A stretch of DNA of 7,444 nucleotides from Porphyromonadaceae bacterium. GTDB lineage: Bacteria; Bacteroidota; Bacteroidia; Bacteroidales; Paludibacteraceae. Below are positions 1 through 6,082 of this stretch, in pieces. The stretch is taken from contig CAJPNS010000091.1 in NCBI GenBank assembly GCA_905372135.1, forward strand, positions 1 to 7,444, read 5' to 3'. Made by a program: the position numbers and the translations under genes. The notes beneath the pieces were generated by a model. The model saw nothing but the letters and a program-made list of their open reading frames with translations, was not told where the DNA came from and did no database searches. The number at the start of each line of letters is the position of its first letter. Position 1 is the stretch's first letter.

Positions 1-637
1 TATTTTCTACGAAACTACCTTCGCCGCTTAGCGAGAGCATCTTCAGAAGCGAAATCTGTGTGCGGTCGTCGGAGTCTTTGGCTCTGCCCTCGCGCTGGGC
101 AAGCCAGATAGATGCCCGCTTCTGTGTGATAGTATGTGCGATATATCGTGATAGCTCTCCGAATTCCGAGATCTGCTCGCCGCGAGTGAGGTTGCGTCGT
201 ACGACGAAACTCTTATTTACTCGCATAGCGTCGGTAATCCAAGGCTTTGCCATCAGATTGCTGCCGATAGCTATCTCCGAAGTCTTCATGCCGCACCTCA
301 GTAGTACGTATTGCAAGAAAGCAGGGTCGATTATTATGTCTCTATGATTCGACAAGAAGAGAGCAGGCTGCCTTACATATTCCGAGCCCGAGAAGGTGAT
401 GGCGGTAGATTTAATGTTTTTTAGATGCTCCAACATCGGAAACATATACTCCTCTTGGAATTGGTCTACCGACCGAAGCTCTTTGTAGCAGAGCACGAGC
501 TTGTCGGCAAGTTGCTTCGGCATTATCATAGCGATACCGGCGAGTACCTCTTTGTTGCCTACGAGCCGACCCAAGACTTTTGTCAGTTCGCTGTCGTTGT
601 AAGGGCGTATGTCGTCGAAATCGCTTCGTGTTGTCAT
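1..637 (-). CDS. PlsC-like glycerolipid acyltransferase (partial, C-terminus off the left edge)
   Basis: Reading leftward from the ATG at 637-635, 212 codons are open to the window edge without a stop, so only the N-terminal part is present. The protein has the hallmarks of the glycerolipid (PlsC/GPAT-like) acyltransferase superfamily, which moves a fatty acyl group to a glycerol-phosphate or related acceptor at the membrane. Motif I is SNHRDIIID (residues 96-104), with the presumed catalytic His98. Motif II is SFVVRRNL (143-150). Motif III is EGRAKD (183-188), followed by a D-R-T segment. The first 80 residues or so are a family-specific extension without a clear membrane segment. Motif I has one residue more than the usual H-x4-D spacing. 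The acceptor substrate cannot be read from sequence: phospholipid synthesis is the default guess, and an aminolipid or lipid A role is possible. The start is chosen because it is the first ATG after a matching promoter 21 bases upstream. The superfamily call is firm; the exact activity is inferred. Confidence 0.85.
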   Translation of the reverse strand, partial: MTTRSDFDDIRPYNDSELTKVLGRLVGNKEVLAGIAMIMPKQLADKLVLCYKELRSVDQFQEEYMFPMLEHLKNIKSTAITFSGSEYVRQPALFLSNHRDIIIDPAFLQYVLLRCGMKTSEIAIGSNLMAKPWITDAMRVNKSFVVRRNLTRGEQISEFGELSRYIAHTITQKRASIWLAQREGRAKDSDDRTQISLLKMLSLSGEGSFVEN

Positions 638-657
638 CTCTGTTTTTTTGTAGACTG

Positions 658-686
658 CAAAGATAATAATTTTAGCTTAATTGCAA
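658..686 (-). promoter_or_regulatory. Bacteroidetes-type promoter for the acyltransferase gene
   Basis: On the minus strand, TATCTTTG (665-658) matches the Bacteroidetes -7 consensus TAnnTTTG exactly. A TTGC (686-683) lies upstream with about 17 bases between, a plausible but weak -33 element. The -7 box lies 20 bases upstream of the acyltransferase ATG at 637, giving a very short leader of roughly 15 bases. No Shine-Dalgarno sequence is present; the leader is A-rich, as is normal in this phylum. Readthrough from porQ could also contribute, because no strong terminator is visible behind porQ. Confidence 0.6.
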
Positions 687-700
687 GCTATATTAGCTTA
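672..700. repeat. Pair of TTAGCTTA direct repeats over the acyltransferase promoter
   Basis: The 8-mer TTAGCTTA occurs at 672-679 and again at 693-700, 21 bases apart start to start, which is about two turns of the helix. A third AGCT core lies between them at 686-689. The set covers the spacer and -33 part of the proposed acyltransferase promoter. The arrangement suits a regulator binding one face of the DNA, but in AT-rich intergenic sequence it could be chance. Confidence 0.35.
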
Positions 701-737
701 GTGTTTCGAGCGGTGTGCTTTTTGCTCGATATGCTTC

Positions 738-1766
738 TCATTTTACCCCGAATCCTTTGAGGTCTGTCGATACGGTGAAGTGTAGCGTCGGGTTGCCGCT
801 TTGGAACTGTGCCAAAGCCATCGACACACGGAAATCTTTCACCCGTATGCCCGCCCCAAGTGAGAAGCCCGCTATCGACCTGAATGTCGGTATGTTCATC
901 TCTGCACGGCGTCGGTAGTTGAAAGCCGCCGACAGGTAAAAGTTGTCGCTTGGCAATATCTCTATGCCGAAGATAGCGTGCCTGAACATCATATCGTACC
1001 ATTTTATACCGTGCTCTTTTTTGTACTCTTTGTTGGCAGTGGCGGTACGCTCGTAGTTGAGGGCAAACCGCTGCAAATTGTGTAGCGTCAGCGAGAAGCG
1101 GAGTGGAGCGTTCCGCAGCTTCTTGGAGATACCTACCAGTATATTGGCGGGTATCGCCTCGCGGTGGTTGGTGCCGTCTATCGAGTAGTAGCCGTCGAAT
1201 TGGAAACCTATGTTCCTCACCGTCAGCCCGAGGTCGAGCATATTATCCTCGTCGTGATAGTTGGCTCCGAAGTCCACAGCCATTCCCACCGACGAGTATC
1301 GCTCGTAAGCTGAGTAGATGGTTTTTAGCGTAGCCCCTACCGAAAAATATTTCCCGAACTGCCGCGAGTAGAGCAGACCGAGTACCATATCTTTGGCAGT
1401 GAACGTGCCCTGGTACACGTCGAGCTCGTTGTATTGGCCGAAGGTGCCGAAGTCGATGTAGTTGACGGCAAGAGCGAAGTTGTTTTCGCCCCACGTTCTG
1501 CCGTATGCCGCCGAGCCGTAGTTGATACCTGCGATATATTTGGCGTAGTTAAGAGTGAGCATATTATGAGCCTTGTCGGACAGCAGGGCGGGGTTGTTTG
1601 AGGCAAGGTTGAGGTCGCCGTCGAAGAGCGATACGTTGGTACCCCCAAGCCCTATGGAGCGGGCATCCATCGGCAGGTCGAGTATCTGATACACCCCTTT
1701 GCCTGCCTGAGCCGAAGCGTAGAGGCAGGTGGTGAGAGCAATAAGTACCGATAATGTTTTTCTCAA
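738..1766 (-). CDS. porQ: PorQ, type IX secretion system outer-membrane attachment-complex protein
   Basis: This 342-residue protein has a Sec signal peptide (Arg2-Lys3, hydrophobic core from about residue 5 to 16, probable cleavage near ASAQA at 17-21). A beta-rich body follows, with alternating hydrophobic and aromatic strands characteristic of a small outer-membrane barrel of the PorV/PorQ (FadL-like) group. Recognisable PorQ features are the N-terminal ARSIGLGG (35-42), the ASNNPALL segment (55-62), and YAKYIAGINYGS (74-85). In Porphyromonas gingivalis PorQ works with PorU, PorV and PorZ in the cell-surface complex that cleaves the C-terminal signal of type IX cargo and anchors it. The only start that keeps the signal peptide is a TTG at 1766-1764: an in-frame TAA lies at 1781-1779 and the next ATG is Met33. 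The gene begins 20 bases behind purH, so the two are probably cotranscribed. No other por gene is in the window. The family call comes from motif recognition and was not searched. Confidence 0.88.
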   Translation of the reverse strand: MRKTLSVLIALTTCLYASAQAGKGVYQILDLPMDARSIGLGGTNVSLFDGDLNLASNNPALLSDKAHNMLTLNYAKYIAGINYGSAAYGRTWGENNFALAVNYIDFGTFGQYNELDVYQGTFTAKDMVLGLLYSRQFGKYFSVGATLKTIYSAYERYSSVGMAVDFGANYHDEDNMLDLGLTVRNIGFQFDGYYSIDGTNHREAIPANILVGISKKLRNAPLRFSLTLHNLQRFALNYERTATANKEYKKEHGIKWYDMMFRHAIFGIEILPSDNFYLSAAFNYRRRAEMNIPTFRSIAGFSLGAGIRVKDFRVSMALAQFQSGNPTLHFTVSTDLKGFGVK

Positions 1767-1786
1767 AATAACTGATAATTATTTAT

Positions 1787-3316
1787 TTAATGTTTGAAAT
1801 GTCGCGTGCCCGTCATCATCATACTTATGCCCTTCTCGTTGGCTTTGCGTACGGAGTCGTCGTCGTGTATGCTGCCGCCCGGCTGCACGATAGCGGTAAC
1901 GCCCATCTTCGACGCCAGCTCGACACAGTCGTCGAAGGGGAAGAAGGCATCGGAGGCTAATACGAGATTTTGCGTAGCTCCCTTGCTATGTGCCTGTCGC
2001 AGAGCTATCTCAGCAGAGCCGATTCTGTTTGTCTGCCCTGCTCCTATGCCCAGAGTGGCTCCGTCTCTTACCACACAGATGGCATTGCTTTTGATGTGTT
2101 TTACTATTTTTAGCCCGAAGTTGAGGTCTCTCAGCTCATCGGCAGATGGTTTGGTATCGGTAACGCACATATCGGCAACTACTTCGACTGTCTTGTTGTC
2201 GGCGTCTTGTACGAGCAGCCCACCCGTAACGGATACTATATTTTGCTCCGTATCGTCTGTCGGTGTCATATCGACTTCGAGCAGTCGGAGGTTCTTTTTG
2301 GTGCACAGTATCCTGAGAGCTTCGGGCGAAAAGTGCGGTGCTATTATTATCTCCAGAAAAACGTCTTTCATCATCGTTGCCGTCTGTGCGTCGATTTCGC
2401 AGTTGGTAGCCACTATGCCGCCGTATATGCTTACCGGGTCGGCTTCGAGGGTCTTCTGCCAGCACTCTGCGGCACTGCTGCCGATGGCTGCACCACACGG
2501 GTTTAGGTGTTTTACCCCCACACAGAACGGTTCTCTGAACTCGCGGACTATCTCGAGGGCAGCGTTTGAGTCTTGGATGTTGTTGTAGCTAAGCTCTTTG
2601 CCATTGAGCTGTTGGGCGAAAGCCGTCGAGTACGGTACAGGTGTGGACCGGCGGTAAAACTTCGCCGACTGGTGCGGGTTTTCGCCATATCGCAGAGGCT
2701 CTACGAGGTCGTAGTCGAGGAACAGTTTTTCGCTAAGCCCTGCTTGGTTACGCATATACGCAGCTATCTTCATATCGTACTCGGCAGTATGCGTATATGC
2801 CTCGGCACTCAGCTTCAGTCTTGTTTGTGGCGTAGTATTGCCGCTGTGCCGTATCTCTTCGATTATCGATGGGTAGTTGTCGGGGTTGCACACGACGGTA
2901 ACGTCTTGCCAATTTTTTGCTGCCGACCGCAACATCGATGGTCCGCCGATATCGATATTTTCGACGGCTTCTTCCATAGTAATACCTTCTTTGCCGATGG
3001 TTTGGGCGAAAGGGTAGAGATTGACGCATACCAGGTCGATAAACTCTATTTCATTACTGCGGAGAGCAGCCAGGTGTTCGGGGTTGTTGCGTTGGGCGAG
3101 CAGCCCGCCGTGAACTTTCGGGTGGAGGGTCTTTACTCTGCCGTCGCATATCTCGGGGAAACCAGTAACCTGACTGATGTTTATTACCTCTATCCCTGAG
3201 TCTTGCAGCAGCTTCATAGTGCCGCCTGTGGCTACTATTTCCCACCCCGACTCTCTGAGCTGTCGGGCAAAATCTACAACACCCCTCTTGTCGCTTACAC
3301 TGAATAACGCTCTCAT
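1787..3316 (-). CDS. purH: PurH, bifunctional AICAR transformylase / IMP cyclohydrolase
   Basis: PurH catalyses the last two steps of de novo purine synthesis: formyl transfer from 10-formyl-tetrahydrofolate to AICAR, then ring closure to IMP, in the cytoplasm. At 509 residues it is full length. The N-terminal cyclohydrolase domain (about 1-195) shows SVSDKRG (6-12), ATGGT (29-33), GRVKTLHPKVHGG (59-71), NLYPF (99-103) and NIDIGGPSMLRSAAKN (120-135). The transformylase domain (about 200-509) shows RYGENPHQ (209-216), LNGKELSYNN (237-246), the catalytic pair Lys269-His270 in KHLNPCG, GAGQTNRIGS (425-434), SDAFFPF (455-461), QPGGSIHD (478-485) and the C-terminal TGTRHFKH. The DPVSIYGGI segment (293-301) differs from the DPxSAFGGI I know from other PurH proteins, which is unlikely to matter. 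All expected catalytic signatures are intact. It is the first gene of the leftward block and is divergent from fabD; porQ follows after 20 bases. Confidence 0.98.
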   Translation of the reverse strand: MRALFSVSDKRGVVDFARQLRESGWEIVATGGTMKLLQDSGIEVINISQVTGFPEICDGRVKTLHPKVHGGLLAQRNNPEHLAALRSNEIEFIDLVCVNLYPFAQTIGKEGITMEEAVENIDIGGPSMLRSAAKNWQDVTVVCNPDNYPSIIEEIRHSGNTTPQTRLKLSAEAYTHTAEYDMKIAAYMRNQAGLSEKLFLDYDLVEPLRYGENPHQSAKFYRRSTPVPYSTAFAQQLNGKELSYNNIQDSNAALEIVREFREPFCVGVKHLNPCGAAIGSSAAECWQKTLEADPVSIYGGIVATNCEIDAQTATMMKDVFLEIIIAPHFSPEALRILCTKKNLRLLEVDMTPTDDTEQNIVSVTGGLLVQDADNKTVEVVADMCVTDTKPSADELRDLNFGLKIVKHIKSNAICVVRDGATLGIGAGQTNRIGSAEIALRQAHSKGATQNLVLASDAFFPFDDCVELASKMGVTAIVQPGGSIHDDDSVRKANEKGISMMMTGTRHFKH

Positions 3317-3362
3317 TTGTTTGTACTATAATACTATTCGTTCATATCTAAATATCGGAATG

Positions 3363-3370
3363 CAAATGTA
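3363..3370 (-). promoter_or_regulatory. Likely -7 box of the purH promoter
   Basis: Read leftward, TACATTTG (3370-3363) matches TAnnTTTG exactly and lies 46 bases upstream of the purH ATG (3316-3314). No good TTTG -33 element is seen at the expected distance, so this rests on the -7 box and its position. The region where a -33 element should lie overlaps the proposed fabD -7 box. No riboswitch-sized leader exists, since the untranslated region would be only about 40 bases. Confidence 0.5.
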
Positions 3371-3382
3371 GGCGTTTTTTTG

Positions 3383-3390
3383 TAATTTTG
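3383..3390 (+). promoter_or_regulatory. Likely -7 box of the fabD promoter
   Basis: TAATTTTG (3383-3390) matches TAnnTTTG and ends 47 bases before the fabD ATG. As for the divergent purH promoter, a clear -33 TTTG is absent; the place where it should be falls on or next to the purH -7 box. The leader is AT-rich and lacks a Shine-Dalgarno sequence. Confidence 0.5.
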
Positions 3391-3437
3391 CCATTCGAAA
3401 AATCAAATTATTCATCACACACCAAAAAGAATATTTT

Positions 3438-4298
3438 ATGGAAAAGAGAGCTTATGTTTTCCCGGGGCAAGGAGCCCAATTCGTAGGTATGGGACACGAT
3501 TTGTATCAATCGTCGAAAGAGGCGAAGAAGTATTTCGATCTTGCAAACGATATACTCGGTTTCGATATAACAAAGATAATGTTTTCCGGTACAGACGACG
3601 AACTGAAGCAGACGAAAGTAACTCAGCCCGCTGTGTTTCTACACTCTGTAATATCGGCATTTGTGCTTGGCAAAGACTTCAATCCCTATGTGGTAGCAGG
3701 GCATTCGTTGGGAGAGTTTTCGGCACTTGTGGCTGCTAAGGCGTTGTCGTTCGAAGACGGGCTTAAGCTTGTATCGATACGTGCTTTTGCTATGCAGAAA
3801 GCGTGCGAGAAAAATCTGTCGACTATGGCTGCCGTGCTTGGTCTCGACGACAAAAAGGTAGAAGATGTTTGTGCCACTATCGATGGTGTAGTAGTTCCCG
3901 CCAACTACAACTGTCCCGGTCAGCTGGTAATATCGGGTAGCTTTGAGGCTGTGGCTGAGGCTTGCGAGAAGCTAAAAGAGGCAGGAGCAAAACGTGCGTT
4001 ACAGTTGCAGGTAGGCGGCGGTTTCCACTCCCCGTGTATGCAACCCGCAAAAGACGAACTCCAAAAGGCTATCGAGGCTACACCGTTTGACCGACCGATA
4101 TGCCGTATATATCAGAATGTCGATGGCAAGCCGTATATCGATACCGAAGATATAAAGAAAAATCTCATAGCTCAGCTTACATCGCCGGTGCGTTGGACGC
4201 AGTCTGTACAAAATATGGTAAAAGACGGTGTTACAGAGTTTGTCGAACTCGGTCCGGGAGCGGTATTGCAGGGTCTGATAAAAAAGATTACTGCCTGA
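3438..4298 (+). CDS. fabD: FabD, malonyl-CoA:acyl carrier protein transacylase
   Basis: FabD transfers the malonyl group from malonyl-CoA to acyl carrier protein, supplying the two-carbon donor for type II fatty acid elongation in the cytoplasm. The 286-residue length is typical. Visible signatures are FPGQGAQ (8-14) near the N-terminus, TQPA (62-65), the nucleophile elbow GHSLGE with Ser90 (88-93), Arg115 in the SIRAFAMQ stretch that binds the malonyl carboxylate, the catalytic His197 in GGGFHSPCM (193-201), QLTSPVRW (246-253), and the C-terminal ELGPGAVLQGL (270-280). All residues needed for the Ser-His ping-pong mechanism are present. It stands alone as a free enzyme, not part of a polyketide synthase, since no ketosynthase or carrier domains adjoin it. 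The first in-frame ATG at 3438 gives the expected N-terminus. It is divergent from purH and separated from maf by 209 bases, so it is probably a single-gene unit. Confidence 0.97.
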   Translation: MEKRAYVFPGQGAQFVGMGHDLYQSSKEAKKYFDLANDILGFDITKIMFSGTDDELKQTKVTQPAVFLHSVISAFVLGKDFNPYVVAGHSLGEFSALVAAKALSFEDGLKLVSIRAFAMQKACEKNLSTMAAVLGLDDKKVEDVCATIDGVVVPANYNCPGQLVISGSFEAVAEACEKLKEAGAKRALQLQVGGGFHSPCMQPAKDELQKAIEATPFDRPICRIYQNVDGKPYIDTEDIKKNLIAQLTSPVRWTQSVQNMVKDGVTEFVELGPGAVLQGLIKKITA

Positions 4299-4324
4299 GT
4301 ATAATAGTTTAAATAATCCGTTGC

Positions 4325-4371
4325 AAGCGAAGTGTAGAACGTAGATAGGCTATGCTTTGCTTTCTGTTTTT
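4325..4371 (+). terminator. Possible fabD terminator (hairpin plus T-run)
   Basis: About 26 bases after the fabD stop, AAGCGAAG (4325-4332) can pair with CTTTGCTT (4355-4362), giving 8 pairs of which one is G-U. A T-run at 4367-4371 follows after four bases. The loop is long (22 bases) and the stem is not GC-rich, so this is a weak candidate. It sits where a terminator would be expected, between fabD and the separate maf promoter. Confidence 0.3.
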
Positions 4372-4463
4372 ATACGCCAAACAATCAACGATATAAGTTC
4401 GGATAGACTTTGATAATTACTAAAAAAATGAGCCGATATGAGCAGAAAGAGGGCAAAAAATTG

Positions 4464-4471
4464 TACCTTTG
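4464..4471 (+). promoter_or_regulatory. Likely -7 box of the promoter for maf and the genes behind it
   Basis: TACCTTTG (4464-4471), in the context TTGTACCTTTGCA, is a very good Bacteroidetes -7 element lying 36 bases before the maf ATG. No strong TTTG is seen at the -33 distance. Two ATGAGC hexamers (4428-4433 and 4438-4443), exactly one helical turn apart, lie just upstream. This promoter would serve maf, the NlpC/P60 gene and tsaB, and perhaps the DUF4290 gene. Confidence 0.65.
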
Positions 4472-4507
4472 CAAAACTTTCCGCTCACACAAAGAGAGTA
4501 TTAGCGA

Positions 4508-5089
4508 ATGAAAGAGAAGAAATATCGCATCGTACTTGGTTCTCAATCGGCACGACGACAGCAGCTACTCAAAGGTTTGGATATAGATTTCGAGATAAAG
4601 ACACTCGACAATACAGAAGAGACATTCCCCGCCGATATGCCTGCGGGTGAGGTGGCTCCCTATCTTGCCCGCCGCAAGGCAGAGGCTCTGCAGCCCCTTG
4701 CCGACGACGAATTGCTCATTACAGCCGATACCGTTGTAGTGGTCGACGGCAAGATATACGGCAAGCCATCGGGCAAAGAAGAGGCTCGCTCTATGCTGCA
4801 AACACTATCGGGGCGTATGCACGAAGTGATAACGGGCGTGGCTATTACCACCGCAGAGCGTAGCGTAGTATTTGCCGTATCGACAAAGGTTTGGTTTACT
4901 CATATCTCGACGGAAGATATAGATTACTATATCGAACGTTACCGCCCGTTCGACAAGGCGGGCAGCTACGGCATACAGGAGTGGATAGGCTTAGTAGGTA
5001 TCGAGCATATCGAAGGGTCGTTTTATAATGTTATGGGGCTGCCGGTACACCGCATTTATAGAGTATTAAAGGATTTTGGGGCAATATGA
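4508..5089 (+). CDS. maf: Maf family nucleoside triphosphate pyrophosphatase (YhdE-like, dTTP/UTP type)
   Basis: Maf proteins hydrolyse nucleoside triphosphates to the monophosphate and pyrophosphate, and are thought to keep non-canonical or excess nucleotides out of nucleic acids; overexpression is linked to septum inhibition in Bacillus. The protein has 193 residues, normal for the family. It shows LGSQSARRQQLL (10-21) with the phosphate-binding Ser and Arg residues, Lys57 in the ARRKAEAL helix, ADTVV (73-77) with the catalytic Asp74, GKP (85-87), SGRMHEVITGV (101-111), DKAGSYGIQ (149-157), and GSFYNVMGLP (170-179) near the end. The GIQ form of the late motif, with Gln157, is that of the YhdE type rather than the YceF (m7GTP) type, so dTTP/UTP is the likelier substrate; this is inferred. 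The start follows a clear promoter. The stop overlaps the next start by 4 bases (ATGA), which suggests translational coupling. Confidence 0.95.
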   Translation: MKEKKYRIVLGSQSARRQQLLKGLDIDFEIKTLDNTEETFPADMPAGEVAPYLARRKAEALQPLADDELLITADTVVVVDGKIYGKPSGKEEARSMLQTLSGRMHEVITGVAITTAERSVVFAVSTKVWFTHISTEDIDYYIERYRPFDKAGSYGIQEWIGLVGIEHIEGSFYNVMGLPVHRIYRVLKDFGAI

Positions 5090-6075
5090 GATTTGATACG
5101 GGCACACGAAAGTTTTTTGTTTTACTGCTTATAAACCTATTCTTTGCATCATCCTTTGCATTCGGAGCCGACGTAAGTGTTGCAAGGCGTAAGCCAAAAT
5201 CGAGCCGACAGTCGTACAACGCTACTACCGATACCGTAAACGCTATAGTCGATTACAGTCGCTCGTTTCTTGGTACTCGCTACCGATACGGTGGCAATAC
5301 GCCTCAAGGCTTCGACTGTTCGGGCTTTATGGTCTATATATTTAAAAACTTTTCGGTAGACTTGCCTCGTACGGGTACCGAGCAATATCATAGTTATCCG
5401 AATGTTAAACGAAAGAATATCAAGAAAGGCGACCTCGTCTTTTTTGCAGGCAGGCGACACGGCAAACGTATCGGACACGTCGGTATGGTGGTCTCCGATT
5501 CGGTCGAAAACGGAGTATTCGAGTTTATACACTCGTCTACGCAGCGAGGCGTAATAGTATCGAAGTCGAGCGAACCGTACTATGCGAGCCGTTATATATC
5601 GGCAGCACGTGTATTCGGCAAAATATCCGATACATCACCATCTATGCCCGAAGAGGTAGAGTGCATCGAACAAACCGAAGTGGCCGACGGGCTTTTTCAT
5701 ATCGTACGTAGGGGCGAGACTCTATACTCGATTGCAAAGCATTACCGTATATCGGTCGATAGTCTGAAGGCTCTCAACGACCTACGTGGCAACAACATCG
5801 GAATAGGGCAGAGGCTGCTTGTGAGTGCACTACCTACCGATTCTGTCGATAAGAGGTACGAACCGGCAATAGTCGAAGACAACGATTATACCTATACCGA
5901 AGATACACGCGAGACATCGCATAGCTCGAAGACCATAAAACACACGGTAAAAAAAGGTGAGACGCTGTTTTCCATAGCAAAGCGGTATCGTACGACGGTA
6001 GAGAAGATAAAGAGGGCAAACAACCTGAAATCCGATAGCCTTAAGATAGGACAAAAGCTAAAAATAAAGAAATAA
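5086..6075 (+). CDS. Secreted NlpC/P60 peptidoglycan endopeptidase with two C-terminal LysM repeats
   Basis: The protein (329 residues) is exported and very probably cuts peptide stems of peptidoglycan in the periplasm. Residues 1-28 form a signal peptide (positive RK at 8-9, hydrophobic core 10-25, cleavage near AFGA at 25-28), with no lipobox. The NlpC/P60 domain (about 50-177) carries the catalytic Cys78 in FDCSGF, His131 in IGHVGMV and a third polar residue, His149 in FIHSS. YRYGG (66-70), LPRT (93-96) and KKGDLVFF (113-120) also fit. Two LysM repeats follow, about 204-247 and 285-328, each with a G-E-T-L-(Y/F)-S-I-A-K core; they are 81 residues apart and close enough to suggest duplication within the gene. 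They should bind glycan chains. The linkers at 178-200 and 250-284 are acidic and Ser/Thr-rich. It overlaps maf by 4 bases and precedes tsaB by 7. The exact bond cut is not known. Confidence 0.93.
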   Translation: MRFDTGTRKFFVLLLINLFFASSFAFGADVSVARRKPKSSRQSYNATTDTVNAIVDYSRSFLGTRYRYGGNTPQGFDCSGFMVYIFKNFSVDLPRTGTEQYHSYPNVKRKNIKKGDLVFFAGRRHGKRIGHVGMVVSDSVENGVFEFIHSSTQRGVIVSKSSEPYYASRYISAARVFGKISDTSPSMPEEVECIEQTEVADGLFHIVRRGETLYSIAKHYRISVDSLKALNDLRGNNIGIGQRLLVSALPTDSVDKRYEPAIVEDNDYTYTEDTRETSHSSKTIKHTVKKGETLFSIAKRYRTTVEKIKRANNLKSDSLKIGQKLKIKK

Positions 6076-6082
6076 CACGTTT

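Noticed and set aside
706..729. Inverted repeat TCGAGC/GCTCGA behind porQ, considered as a terminator
   Set aside because: The stem is only 6 base pairs with a 12-base loop, and no T-run follows in the leftward direction.
60..760. Plus-strand open frames (60-347, 425-760) in the left-hand region
   Set aside because: They lie opposite the acyltransferase, whose motifs are clear on the minus strand. The second also runs through its promoter.
1794..2588. Long plus-strand open frame (264 codons) opposite purH
   Set aside because: It is antisense to the conserved transformylase domain of PurH. Its translation is rich in Ser, Cys and Ala without domain signatures, as expected of a shadow frame.
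2573..3199. Long plus-strand open frame (208 codons) opposite the N-terminal half of purH
   Set aside because: It is antisense to the highly conserved cyclohydrolase domain, and the protein shows no recognisable motif.
4438..4650. Short open frame starting before maf
   Set aside because: It runs through the maf promoter box and then overlaps maf in another frame; its translation is Arg/Thr-rich and shadow-like.
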